A stretch of DNA of 64,000 nucleotides, from the NCBI RefSeq assembly GCF_025685415.1, contig NZ_JAGSYB010000001.1, forward strand, positions 1,736,001 to 1,800,000, given 5' to 3'. The notes below the pieces were generated by a model. It was not told the DNA's origin. It searched no databases and saw nothing but the letters and a program-made list of their open reading frames with translations. This stretch comes from Terriglobus aquaticus. Its GTDB lineage: Bacteria; Acidobacteriota; Terriglobia; Terriglobales; Acidobacteriaceae. Positions 18,629 through 27,795 of the stretch are shown here, piece by piece. The position numbers and the translations under genes are program-made. Within the stretch, counting starts at the first letter, position 1; every line of letters starts with the position of its first letter.

Positions 18629-19099
18629 TCAACCGGCCGCCGGCGAAGGTGACCAGCGAAGGGTCATCAGAACGGCATCCTCCACCGGGTCGGGGTAATA
18701 CTGCCGCCGGGTTCCTGTCATGACCATGCCGGCGCTCTCGTACAAGGCGCGCGCCGCGCTGTTGCTGCGCCGCACCTCCAGCCGCAGCACTTCCGCCCCA
18801 TCAGCGCGCGCCAGTTCGATGGCCCGCCGCAGCAGACGCCCGCCCACGCCCTGCCGCCGGCAAGCCGTCGCAACGGCCATGCTCTCCAGCTCCGCCTCCC
18901 CCAGCAGCAACGAGGTCTGCGCGAAACCCACGATTTCAGCGTCAAGCTCCGCCACCAGAAGGCGCCGCAGCGGTCCGTCTTGCGCCCTAGCTGCCTCCAC
19001 CGCCAGAGCGCTGCTGTCCCACTGCGGCAGCTCGGCATCGGCCCGGATGAGGGCCAGCACCGCACCCGTGTCTGCTGCGGTTGCTTCCCTCAGCATCAC
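18629..19099 (-). CDS. rimI: Ribosomal-protein-alanine N-acetyltransferase (GNAT)
   Basis: 156 aa GNAT protein. Acetyl-CoA binding motif A is RRQGVGGRLLRRAIE, followed by LRLEVRRSNSAARALYESAGM, the RimI-type signature around the conserved Asn/Tyr. RimI acetylates the N terminus of ribosomal protein S18 and possibly other proteins. The start overlaps the stop of tsaB by 4 bp (ATGA); the tsaB-rimI pairing is common in bacteria and supports the call. Confidence 0.88.
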   Translation of the reverse strand: MMLREATAADTGAVLALIRADAELPQWDSSALAVEAARAQDGPLRRLLVAELDAEIVGFAQTSLLLGEAELESMAVATACRRQGVGGRLLRRAIELARADGAEVLRLEVRRSNSAARALYESAGMVMTGTRRQYYPDPVEDAVLMTLRWSPSPAAG

Positions 19100-19815
19100 G
19101 GCTGGCTCAGCGCCTGTCGCGCACGCAACGCCAGCTCCGCATCCGGAACGCGCAGGTACAGCGCGTCAATCAGGGCCACGTCGGCCCATCGCTTGCTGCA
19201 AACGGCTTCGGCCGCAGCGGCACGGAGCGCCGCTGCCAGGTCACCCGCGCTCACAAATACCGCACTCGGCCTTGCCGCGCGCAAAGCCTCCTCACACACG
19301 GCAACCGGCTCCCCGCCGGCGGCCGCGGCCGCCTGCTCGAGCGTGAGCACCTGCGCAGGTTCTCGCTCCTCGTTCACGCCGAGCAGGCTCGCAATAGCCT
19401 CAACCCCTGCAAACCCACCAGCACCCATCACAAAGCGCTCGGCATAGACATCGCCTCTGCCCGCCTGCAGCCACGCCCAAACCGGCGCGATTCCTGCAGC
19501 GGCCGCCAGTACCTGTAAGCGCGACAGCGTCACCAAAGGCAGCCCCGCCGCTTCGCACAGCCCCTTCGCCGCAGCCAGGCCGATCCGCACCCCGGTAAAC
19601 GACCCAGGTCCGCGCACCACCGCTATCGCCTTCAACTCACTCAGCACCAGCCCGGACTCGCTCAGGACGGCACCAATAGCGGGCAGCAGTTCTTCCTGCG
19701 TTGCCCGCACACCCAGCCGCTGCTCGCTTCGCGCAGCCGGGGTCACTTCGCCCACCGGGAACACGGCAACGTAACCCTCAGAACCACAGGTGTCGATGAC
19801 CAAAGCCGCTTCCAT
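19096..19815 (-). CDS. tsaB: tRNA N6-threonylcarbamoyladenosine synthesis protein TsaB
   Basis: 239 aa ASKHA-fold protein needed with TsaD and TsaE for the t6A37 modification of ANN-decoding tRNAs. Visible motifs are LVIDTCGSEG at the start and VRGPGSFTGVRIGLAAAKGL near residue 80. The ATG at 19815 was chosen over an upstream extension because the fold starts immediately and because TATCAT lies 9 nt before it. tsaE is also in this window (33596-34033). Confidence 0.93.
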   Translation of the reverse strand: MEAALVIDTCGSEGYVAVFPVGEVTPAARSEQRLGVRATQEELLPAIGAVLSESGLVLSELKAIAVVRGPGSFTGVRIGLAAAKGLCEAAGLPLVTLSRLQVLAAAAGIAPVWAWLQAGRGDVYAERFVMGAGGFAGVEAIASLLGVNEEREPAQVLTLEQAAAAAGGEPVAVCEEALRAARPSAVFVSAGDLAAALRAAAAEAVCSKRWADVALIDALYLRVPDAELALRARQALSQP

Positions 19816-19824
19816 ACAAGTCAC

Positions 19825-19830
19825 ATGATA
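19825..19830 (-). promoter_or_regulatory. -10-like TATCAT box of tsaB
   Basis: TATCAT on the minus strand, 9 nt before the tsaB ATG. Confidence 0.35.
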
Positions 19831-19971
19831 GGGTTCGCCGCTCGCTCGGGCAGGAGTGTCGCTCCCGAAAGAAACCAAGCGACCGGCTCACCACGCCGAA
19901 ATCCGCCAGTCCCACGGGAACAAGTGTCGCTTACGTGGCGTCTACCAGCCGCAGCACAGGAGTTTCCGCCG

Positions 19972-22232
19972 ATGCGCCGATCTGCCCTCCCTGCCTTGTT
20001 TCTGCCGTTGAGCATCGCCGCGCTTCCCACTCTGGCGCAACAGGCGACCCGCTCCGCCCCCGTCGGCCCAACCGCGCTCCATCGCGCCGCAAACGCCACC
20101 CACGAAGGTTCCGAAAGCCTGCCCATCCGCCGCGTCGCGCTCTACAAGAACGGCGTTGGCTTTTTCGAACACTCCGGCACCGTGCGCGGCGATCAGGCCG
20201 TGACCATCGACTTCACCACCGCCCAGCTCAACGACGTTCTGCAAAGCCTGACCGCCGTCGACCTCGGCGGAGGCCGATCCAGGGCGCTGGGTACAACAGC
20301 ACCACGCCTCTGGACCAGCAGTTGAAGGCTCTGCCGCTGGCGCTCGCTGCCGATCCCACCGCGACCGACCTGTACAGCGCCATTCGCGGCGCTCGCGTGG
20401 AGATCACGGGCGAAGGCGGCGCGTTCACCGGCCGCATTCTCAACGTCGAGATCCGCGAAACCGCCACGCCAAAACTAGCAGCCGCGGACGGCACCGCTCC
20501 CATCCTTGAGCGCCAATACCTGACCGTCGTCTCGGACGCCGGCGTGGTTCGCACCTTCGAACTCACCGGCCGCACCGGCGTCCGCCTGCTGGACCGCAGC
20601 GTGCAGGGCGGCCTGGAACGCTACCTGGAAACGCTCGCCAGCAACCACCAGGATGGCCTGCGTCACCTGACGCTCACCGACTCTGGCACCGCCGCCCCCC
20701 GCGAACTGCGCGTCAGCTATATCAGCGAGGTGCCGGTGTGGAAGTGCACCTACCGCGTCCTCTTCGACACGGCCGGTCGCGGCACCACGGCGAAGTCCGC
20801 CACACTGCAAGGCTGGGCCGTCATCGACAACACGGTCGGTACGGACTGGAATAACGTGCAGCTCTCGCTCATCGCGGGCGCGCCGCAAAGCTTCGTGCAG
20901 CCCATTTCGCAACCCACCTACAGCCGTCGCCGGGAGATTGCCTTACCCCAGGAAGCGCAGCTCACGCCGCAGACCCACGAAGGCGGACTTGGCACAGGTA
21001 CGGGCTCTGGCATGCGCTCCGGCAGCGGCAATGGGTACGGTTCGGGTGCCGGATACAACGTGGCTGGGGGTGTCATGGGGAGCCTCGGGTTGAGCACGCA
21101 CGGAGCCGTCCCGGCCGGACAGCGGTCCATCGCTTCCGATGGTGTCCACCGCGATCGGCTTGCCGCCCTTGCGGAGTCGGCGGCTGCTTCGCCAGTCTCC
21201 TACGAAGAAAGCGCGTCTGCCTCGATAGCCCCTCAAATCACCACGAGCAGCTTCGACGACTACTTCGAGTACAAGCTGACGGAGCCGGTCACGATCCGCA
21301 AGAACGAATCCGCACTCGTGCCCATCCTCCAGGCCAAAGTCGAAGTCGACCCCGTTACGCTGTGGTCGCCTTCTGAGCCGCAGCCACTGCGCGCGCTCTG
21401 GGTGCGCAACACCAGCGGCCTCACGCTCGATCGCGGCAGCTTCTCCATCCTGGAAAATGGCAACTTCAGCGGACAGGGCCTACTCGATCCGATCCACCCG
21501 GGCGAACGCCGCCTGCTCAGCTACGCCGCCGATCGGGCTGTTCGCGTCACGCCCGAAGTCGCGGCCCAGCCTGACAGCCGCTCACGCCAGGTGCAGCAGA
21601 TCACCGTTGCCCGAGGTGTGATGACCGTTCGCTCGGCAGAGGTCGCCGAAGAGACCTACCTTGTTCACAATGCCGCGGGTGACGTTCGCACCGTGATCGT
21701 CGAGCGGCCAAAGCGATCCGGGTGGACGCTGGACAGCGATCCCAGGCCGGAAGAGACCAGTGCAAACGCCTACCGCTTTCGCGTAGTCGCGCAGCCCGGC
21801 GAGACGGTCCGCCTCCACGTTGGCGAGCGCCACGACCTCCGCGCACGCTACCAGCTTGCCAACACCAACGAAGACCAACTCCTCCTGTTGCTGCGACAAG
21901 ACGGCAATCCGCCCGCGGTTGTCGCTGCCCTGCAACCAGTGCTGGCCGCCAAACGTCACCTGTCCGACCTGGACGCGGAGGTCGCCAGACACGACAACCA
22001 GGTTCGCGACATCACAAACGACCAGACCCGGCTGCGCAACAACCTGCAGGCGCTGAAAGGCACTGCTGAGGAGCGCGCGCTCGCCAAGCGCTACACCGAT
22101 GAGCTCAATCGGCAGGAAGACCAGATCGCGCAACTACGCACGGAGATCGCTGCGCTCCGCCAGCAGCAACAGGCCACACGCGACGCCCTGGCCACACAAC
22201 TCGAATCCCTGCAATTGGACGTGACGCTCTAA
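19972..22232 (+). pseudogene. DUF4139 (MuiA-like) envelope protein, interrupted by one frameshift
   Basis: Frame 1 begins MRRSALPALFLPLSIAALPTLAQ (signal peptide) after a CAGGAG site and reads PIRRVALYKNGVGFFEHSG, the DUF4139 N-terminal signature, until about 20277. The continuation, GYNSTTPLDQQLKALPLAL onward, is in a frame reached by adding one base near GGCCGATCC (20275-20282). With that base the product would be about 753 aa: DUF4139 core, a Gly/Ser-rich insertion (about 21000-21080), and a C-terminal coiled coil (AEVARHDNQVRDITNDQTRL). Without it only a 117-residue fragment is made. It may be a sequencing error or a recent inactivation. Confidence 0.8.
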
Positions 22233-22283
22233 ACCCGTGCGGCCTGGCTCTGCGGAGAAAGGCCGACACCTTACCCCGGAGAG

Positions 22284-23390
22284 TTACTGCGCTCCGCCGG
22301 CCAGCGCACCGGACGCGTCTGCGCCCACCTTGGGGAAGTATCCGCTGCGGGTCCGCACGCTCAGCCGCGAGTACCCGGGCGCCTTTGCATCCACATGCAC
22401 CTGGCGGTAGCCGCCCAGCCGCGCCGGTTTGGTCGGCTGGTAGCTGATGGTGTACTGCTGCCGAATATCCTCCGCCACCTGGTGCGCAATGTCGTCGACC
22501 TCTTCCAGCCGTCGCGGAAAGTACGCCAACCCGCCGGTCTGCTCCGCCAGCGAGGTGAGCACACGGCGCGCATGGCGGCTCTCGCGCTTGTCCTCGTCTG
22601 GGCCGAACAGGAGACCCACGCAATAGATCGTCGGGCCATCCAGCTCCTGGACGCGTTTGATCGCCTCTTCGAGCGTGGTGCTGGAAGCGTTATCGTCACC
22701 GTCCGTGATCAGCAGCAGCACCTGTTTGGGCCGCTTGGCATTGCGGGACAGGTAGTCGGCGCTGGCGATGATCGTGTCATAAATGGCCGTTCCACCAGAC
22801 GCCTTCACATAGCTCAGGCCGGCCTCCAGCTTGTGAATATCGCTGGTAAAGTCCTGGTCGATGTAGGGATCGAAGCTGAAGTCCACCAGGAATGCCTCGT
22901 CCTGCGGATTGGACAGCCGCACAAAGTCCAACGACGCCTTGCCAACTGCAGCGCGCTTGTCATACATCGACCCGGAGCTGTCGATCAGGATGCCGAGCGA
23001 CACCGGGAGGTCCTCGTGCCGGAACGACGCGATCGTCTGCGGAACGCCGTCCTCGTACACGTGAAAGGCGTCCTTGCCCAGCGTTTGCACCACGCGGCCG
23101 TTGCCGTCCAGCACGGTCGCGTTCAGCCGGACCTCGCCCACGTTGGTGCGCAGCGTATAGGTGCCGCCCTGGCGCTCCACCTGCTGGTTCGGCGCGCTCG
23201 CACCCGTAACGGTTGCAGGCGGTGGAGCGTCCCCGTCCGGCGACGCAATCGGATCACGATCCACCGTCAGCGACGGCGACGAACCGGCAGCGGCAGGCGC
23301 GCTTTGTTGCGCCTTCGCGGCTCCGGCGCCCAGCACCACGCAACACAAGCCTGTTAGAAGAACCTTTCGCACACTACTCCGATGGTGCAT
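22284..23390 (-). CDS. Secreted VWA protein (acidobacterial VWFA-related type), copy 1
   Basis: 368 aa with signal peptide (about 1-27). A short beta domain (EVRLNATVLDGNGRVVQTL then FHVYEDGVPQTIASF) precedes a von Willebrand A domain whose MIDAS motif is IDSSGSM (D137, S139, S141), with LLLITDGDDN as the later metal-site Asp. This is the layout of the VWFA-related domain proteins expanded in Acidobacteria, thought to mediate protein-protein contacts in the envelope. Its start lies inside the 3' end of the paralogue upstream (17-bp overlap), so the two are coupled. Function unknown. Confidence 0.88.
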   Translation of the reverse strand: MHHRSSVRKVLLTGLCCVVLGAGAAKAQQSAPAAAGSSPSLTVDRDPIASPDGDAPPPATVTGASAPNQQVERQGGTYTLRTNVGEVRLNATVLDGNGRVVQTLGKDAFHVYEDGVPQTIASFRHEDLPVSLGILIDSSGSMYDKRAAVGKASLDFVRLSNPQDEAFLVDFSFDPYIDQDFTSDIHKLEAGLSYVKASGGTAIYDTIIASADYLSRNAKRPKQVLLLITDGDDNASSTTLEEAIKRVQELDGPTIYCVGLLFGPDEDKRESRHARRVLTSLAEQTGGLAYFPRRLEEVDDIAHQVAEDIRQQYTISYQPTKPARLGGYRQVHVDAKAPGYSRLSVRTRSGYFPKVGADASGALAGGAQ

Positions 23391-24426
23391 AGTACCCTGT
23401 CCGGTTGTGTACGCTCAGCGGCGGCAGCCCCGGAGGCGGATTCAGACGCACCTTCAGCTTGCGCCACTGCCCGTCCTTCTTCAACTCCGTCGGCTTGTAC
23501 CCCACCACGTATTCGTTCCGTAGCTCGGCAGAGATACGCGACGCGATGTCACCTAACTCATTCACGTCCGACACGCGGAACAGCCGGCCGCCCGTCATCT
23601 CGCAGATGTCCGTCAACAGCGCCGGACCTTCCTTCTCCTCCACGGTGGGTGCGTACTGGTCGAAGATGCCAATGGAGTAAATCTGCACGTCGCTTTCGCG
23701 CACGGCGCGCCGCAACTCGCCCTCGCTGTAGCGAGAGCGGTTGTCGCCGCCATCGCTGATGATCAGCAGCGCTTTGCGCTCGTACTTGGCGTCCTTCAGC
23801 TTGTTGATGCCCATGTAGGTCGCATCGATCAGCGCGGTCCGAGCCGTTGGCTTCAGCATCACCATGCGCGCGTCAATGTCGTCCACATTGCTGGTGTAGT
23901 CCACCACCACCGCGGGCCGATCGTTGAAGGCGATCACGAAAAACTCATCCTGCGGATTAGACGTACGCATGAACTCGCTGAGCGCCTTGCGTGCCCGCGC
24001 ATACTTGCTGCTCATGCTCCCGCTCAGATCAAAGATGATGCCGATGGTCACCGGTGCATCGTCGGTGGAGAAGCTGCGAATCGTCTGCGGCCGGTCGTTG
24101 TCGTACACGTAGAAGTTTTCGCGCTCCAGCCCCGTCACCAGGCGGTTTTGCGAGTCGGTCACCGTCATGGGCACCAGCACCAGGTTGGTCTCCACGCGGA
24201 TTGTCTCGTTCCTGCGTGCGCGGCCGTCGTTGGGCGCCTCTTCCGGAATCGGTTTGCGCGCCGGCTCGACAGGCCGTGTGGGCGTCTTCGCATCGCCCAG
24301 CGGATTCTCCTGTGCCTGCAGACGCGGCAGCGTCCACACCAAACACAGCACGACGCACAGCAGCCATCCGACCCGGCTTCCGCGGAGGAAGCCGTTCCGC
24401 TGCCCGTTACTCAGCAGGTGTGTCAT
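23374..24426 (-). CDS. Secreted VWA protein (acidobacterial VWFA-related type), copy 2
   Basis: 350 aa. Signal peptide WLLCVVLCLVWTLPRLQAQ (about 21-39), then TNLVLVPMTVTDSQNRLVTG and FYVYDNDRPQTIRSF, the same pre-domain as copy 1, and a VWA domain with MIDAS FDLSGSM (D133, S135, S137) and LLIISDGGDN. Clearly paralogous to the next gene, with which it overlaps by 17 bp. The ATG at 24426 was chosen because the signal peptide follows. A tandem duplication is likely. Confidence 0.88.
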   Translation of the reverse strand: MTHLLSNGQRNGFLRGSRVGWLLCVVLCLVWTLPRLQAQENPLGDAKTPTRPVEPARKPIPEEAPNDGRARRNETIRVETNLVLVPMTVTDSQNRLVTGLERENFYVYDNDRPQTIRSFSTDDAPVTIGIIFDLSGSMSSKYARARKALSEFMRTSNPQDEFFVIAFNDRPAVVVDYTSNVDDIDARMVMLKPTARTALIDATYMGINKLKDAKYERKALLIISDGGDNRSRYSEGELRRAVRESDVQIYSIGIFDQYAPTVEEKEGPALLTDICEMTGGRLFRVSDVNELGDIASRISAELRNEYVVGYKPTELKKDGQWRKLKVRLNPPPGLPPLSVHNRTGYYAPSE

Positions 24427-24684
24427 GGTGCGACGCTCTATCCTTACTCCTTCAGATGCGACGGACGCAATCCGCAGCCCGGCGGTAGCGACGTGGCAGC
24501 TTCTAGCGCTCCAGCAAGCCGTTTCGCACCGGGACTCCGCGCTTCGGAACACCGATTCTACGCGACGCCGGCCACAGCTCATGCACCCGGTTTCACGGCA
24601 TCCACATCGTGCGTGCTGCCGTATACCCGTACAATCGGCAGCAATCCCATTCTGTTTCGTACCCCGGAGAAGACCCACAGCCTC
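24427..24684. other. Divergent intergenic region
   Basis: 258 bp between the VWA pair (minus) and the DUF1015 gene (plus). The only feature noted is TACAAT at 24630-24635, a possible -10 box giving a leader of roughly 50 nt to the DUF1015 gene. No gene or hairpin seen. Confidence 0.35.
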
Positions 24685-26127
24685 ATGCAGATCTATCCGT
24701 TCCGCGCGCTTCGCTACAACACGGGCCTCGTCAAGCTGGAAGACGTAGTGACCCAGCCCTACGACAAGATCTCGCCCGCGATGCAGGACGCCTACTACGC
24801 GAAAAGCCCCTACAACCTCATCCGCGTCATCCTGGGCAAACGCGACCCCGACACCGAAACCGACAACGTATACAGCCGCGCCGCCGCCTACCTGGCCGAC
24901 TGGCGGCAGAAGCACGTCCTACAGGAAGACGCCACGCCCGCCCTGTTCGGCTACGCCCAGCGTTACACGGTTCCCGGCACGAACGAAGTTCGGGAGCGCC
25001 GCGGGCTCATCTGCCTCGGCCACCTGTACGACTATGAGCAAAAGGTCGTCTACCGCCACGAACAGACGCTGAGCAAGCCGAAGTCTGACCGGCTGTCGCT
25101 GTTCAAAGCCACTCGCACCTACTGCGAGCAGATCTACATGCTCTACAACGATCCGGCGTTCACCGTGGAAGACCTGGTGTTCGGCAACAAAACCGGCGAA
25201 CCTGCCACCGCGCCCGATCAGACCGTTACGGACGAGTATGGCGTCGTGCACATGCTGTGGCACGTGACCGATCCGCGCACCATCAACTTGATCGTCACCG
25301 CCCTGCAGGACAAGAAGCTGATCATCGCCGACGGCCACCACCGCTACGAAACCAGCACCGCCTACGCACGCGAGCGCGCCGCCGAACTCGGCGTGCCCGA
25401 CTCGACCACGCACACCGCTGGCCGCCCCGAGCCCTTGTACGGCGCCGGCGACGAAGCGCCCTCCGAGTACGCGGACGAACACGGCGAAGCCAGGCTGCCC
25501 TCGCCCCCCTTCCCGGAAGCCGCGATGATGATGACGCTGGTCAACATGGACGCGCCGGGCATCACCATCCTGCCGACGCACCGCGTCGTCTTTGGCCTGG
25601 GCGAGGGTGCAGTGGCCAGCTTCCTGGAGCGCGCTGCCGAGTACTTCGAGGTCAGCCGCGTCGACACCAACCACGACGCGAAGGACTCCGACGCCGAGAA
25701 AATCGAGGACGCCTCCGCCCTGCTGGCTCCCCTAACAGCTTCGCCAGGCGTCGCCTTCCTCGCCGCCACGCGCGACGGCAATTACCTGCTCTCGGCGAAG
25801 CCGGAAGCCATCGATGCCGCGCTGCAGAGTTTCACGCCGCGCCAGCGCGCGCTCGATGTCGTCCAGCTCCACGGCCTCATCTTGGAGCAGCTGCTTGGCC
25901 TGTCTGCGGAAAGCATTCGCAACCAGCAGAACCTGCGCTATCTGCGCTCGGCCCCGGAGGCCATTGCACAGGTCGCACGCGGCGAGGCCGACATCGCATT
26001 TCTCGTTCGCCCCGTCACGCTGGACCAACTCCAGAACGTCTCGCTCTCCGGCGAAGTCATGCCGCAGAAGAGCACCGACTTCTACCCCAAGCTGCTCAGC
26101 GGACTGGCTTTCTACGCCCTCGACTAA
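24685..26127 (+). CDS. DUF1015 family protein
   Basis: 480 aa soluble protein. Family signatures are present: PFRALRYN at the start, VVTQPYDKISP, the HEQTLSKPKSDRLSLFKAT block, and LIIADGHHRYETSTAY near residue 215, the most conserved DUF1015 motif. Function of bacterial members is not established to my knowledge; a relation to ParB/sulfiredoxin-type serine kinases has been suggested. A roughly 35-residue low-conservation insert follows the motif (SEYADEHGEARLPS). The ATG at 24685 is chosen because the family motif begins at once. Confidence 0.9.
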   Translation: MQIYPFRALRYNTGLVKLEDVVTQPYDKISPAMQDAYYAKSPYNLIRVILGKRDPDTETDNVYSRAAAYLADWRQKHVLQEDATPALFGYAQRYTVPGTNEVRERRGLICLGHLYDYEQKVVYRHEQTLSKPKSDRLSLFKATRTYCEQIYMLYNDPAFTVEDLVFGNKTGEPATAPDQTVTDEYGVVHMLWHVTDPRTINLIVTALQDKKLIIADGHHRYETSTAYARERAAELGVPDSTTHTAGRPEPLYGAGDEAPSEYADEHGEARLPSPPFPEAAMMMTLVNMDAPGITILPTHRVVFGLGEGAVASFLERAAEYFEVSRVDTNHDAKDSDAEKIEDASALLAPLTASPGVAFLAATRDGNYLLSAKPEAIDAALQSFTPRQRALDVVQLHGLILEQLLGLSAESIRNQQNLRYLRSAPEAIAQVARGEADIAFLVRPVTLDQLQNVSLSGEVMPQKSTDFYPKLLSGLAFYALD

Positions 26128-26151
26128 CCTGCGGCACCCTCACCTGCCTTC

Positions 26152-26187
26152 CCCACCTTCGCCGCCCCGGTTTGCGGTGAAGGTGGG
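26152..26187 (+). terminator. Hairpin between the DUF1015 and amidase-like genes
   Basis: 14-bp inverted repeat (26152-26165 with 26174-26187; one position is a G-U pair in RNA), 8-nt loop, followed by a short pyrimidine run. It lies just upstream of the TACAAT box of the next gene, so it probably ends the DUF1015 transcript. Confidence 0.6.
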
Positions 26188-26197
26188 TTCTACCCGC

Positions 26198-26203
26198 TAC
26201 AAT
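26198..26203 (+). promoter_or_regulatory. -10-like TACAAT box of the amidase-like gene
   Basis: TACAAT 12 nt before the GTG start at 26216; it follows a terminator hairpin, so a new transcript probably starts here. Confidence 0.4.
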
Positions 26204-26215
26204 CACCTCTGACCC

Positions 26216-27088
26216 GTGAGACGCTCGCCCCTCATCCTGCTCGGCGCACTCGCCACTCTGCCCTGCCTTGCGCAGCAGCCGACGCAGCCGCAGAAGCTCA
26301 CCATCGTTCTCGACCCTGCCCGCGGCGGCAGCGAGTACGGCGCCCGCATCGATACGAAGACCTACGAAAAGCAGGTCACGCTCGACATCGCGAACCGCCT
26401 GCGAGCCCTGCTCGTGGCGCGTGATTTCAACGTGGTGCTCACCCGCGACAGCGACGCCCTGGTCACCAATGAGCAGCGCGCCGCGGTCGCCAACCAGAGC
26501 AAGGCCATCGCCTGCGTCTCCCTGCACGCCACTGCGGCCGGCAACGGCCTCCACCTCTGGACCTCCTCCGTGAACGCCATGCCGGTCGGCAGCACCGCCG
26601 TTCTATGGGACGAGGCGCAGGCACCCTTCGTGCAGCGCTCGCAACGGCTTGCCTCCGAGTTCGCTGCGGCCTTTTCGCGATCCAAGATCGCCGTCTCCAG
26701 CGGCCACACCTGGATCCGCCCGCTCGACAACATGCAATGCCCCGCCGTTGCGCTTGAAATCGCCCCGGAGGACAGTGACACCGTCGCCAGCGACCGCACC
26801 TACCAGGCGCATCTTGCCGACGCCATCGCCAGCCAGATGGTCTTCTGGCGCGGCCACGCCGACGTCGTGCAATCCATCCTGAACCCACCACCTCCGCCCG
26901 CCGCACCGAAGCCGGCCACGCCTGAGAGCGCTGCCGGGGCAGGCAAGACTGCGGCCCACGACACGGCCAACCCTGTCACGCCGGCGCGAACGCGCACCGC
27001 GCCTGCGCCCGTAACGCCCGGCACCGCTGCCGCCTCGCCCGCGACGCGAACGACGCCCGCGACCACACCCGGTGAGGCGCCGCAGTGA
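26216..27088 (+). CDS. Amidase_3-fold exported protein missing the first zinc histidine
   Basis: 290 aa, GTG start, signal peptide (MRRSPLILLGALATLPCLAQ). The domain matches N-acetylmuramoyl-L-alanine amidases (Amidase_3), zinc enzymes that cut peptide stems from peptidoglycan: TYEKQVTLDIANRL carries the zinc Glu, CVSLHAT the second His, VALEIAPED the catalytic Glu. The first motif, normally DPGHGG, reads DPARGG, replacing the zinc-binding His by Arg (codon CGC, one transition from CAC). Activity is therefore doubtful. The C-terminal third is Pro/Ala/Thr-rich, probably a flexible tail. Overlaps the next gene by 4 bp (GTGA). Confidence 0.82.
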   Translation: MRRSPLILLGALATLPCLAQQPTQPQKLTIVLDPARGGSEYGARIDTKTYEKQVTLDIANRLRALLVARDFNVVLTRDSDALVTNEQRAAVANQSKAIACVSLHATAAGNGLHLWTSSVNAMPVGSTAVLWDEAQAPFVQRSQRLASEFAAAFSRSKIAVSSGHTWIRPLDNMQCPAVALEIAPEDSDTVASDRTYQAHLADAIASQMVFWRGHADVVQSILNPPPPPAAPKPATPESAAGAGKTAAHDTANPVTPARTRTAPAPVTPGTAAASPATRTTPATTPGEAPQ

Positions 27089-27795
27089 TTCCCCGCTACC
27101 AGCGCATCCTCTTCGCGGTGCTTCTGCTCGCCTGCATCGGCATGGGCATCGTGCTGTGGAACCATCAGCGCCACAACTACTCCCTGCGCGATGAGGCCAC
27201 CACCGACGCGCCCATCGAAGCTCCCAGCTACGCCGCCGCAGAGAGCGTCACCCTCGCGCTGGCCAACGACAGCGACGGCTCCATTACGCCGACCACGCGT
27301 GACATCGCCCTGCCCTCCACGCCCGCGGTCCGTGTCCGCGCCCTTCTGGAACATCTGCTGGCCGAGTACACTTCGCGCAAATCGCCGCACCCGCTCGGTG
27401 GCGGCGTCGCCGTGGAGGACGTCTACCTGATCGACCTCCCGCTGTCCGCGCCCGCGCCGCGCAATGCAGACGGCTCCTTCGCCGGCAGCAGCCTGCCCAC
27501 TCGCGCCGCAGACACCACCGGGATTACCGACCCGCTCACCCGCGCTACCGGCCAGCTCGCCGTAATCAATCTCCGGTCGGCCTGGTGCGACGCACACCCC
27601 AGCGGCATCACCGTTGAGACCCTCACCATCGACAGCATCCTGGGCACGCTGCACGCTGCCATCCCGCAGGTCACCGAGGTGCGCTTCCTCGTCGATGGCC
27701 AGCCGCGTTCCACCCTCGCCGGCAACGTGGAACTCGACCGCACCTACGACGTCGTCGACACCAGCAACGTCGTCACACCCGCGCAGCATGAGTAG
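27085..27795 (+). CDS. GerMN-domain membrane-anchored protein
   Basis: 236 aa. GTG start within a GTGA overlap with the amidase-like gene. One N-terminal membrane anchor (ILFAVLLLACIGMGIVLW) is followed by a GerMN-type domain recognisable in its C-terminal half (LAVINLRSAWCDAHPSG, then LGTLHAAIPQVTEVRFLVDGQ). GerMN domains occur in cell-wall associated proteins, often next to amidases, and may bind peptidoglycan or regulate wall enzymes. The amidase-GerMN-murI order supports a wall function. Overlaps murI by 8 bp. Confidence 0.8.
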   Translation: MIPRYQRILFAVLLLACIGMGIVLWNHQRHNYSLRDEATTDAPIEAPSYAAAESVTLALANDSDGSITPTTRDIALPSTPAVRVRALLEHLLAEYTSRKSPHPLGGGVAVEDVYLIDLPLSAPAPRNADGSFAGSSLPTRAADTTGITDPLTRATGQLAVINLRSAWCDAHPSGITVETLTIDSILGTLHAAIPQVTEVRFLVDGQPRSTLAGNVELDRTYDVVDTSNVVTPAQHE

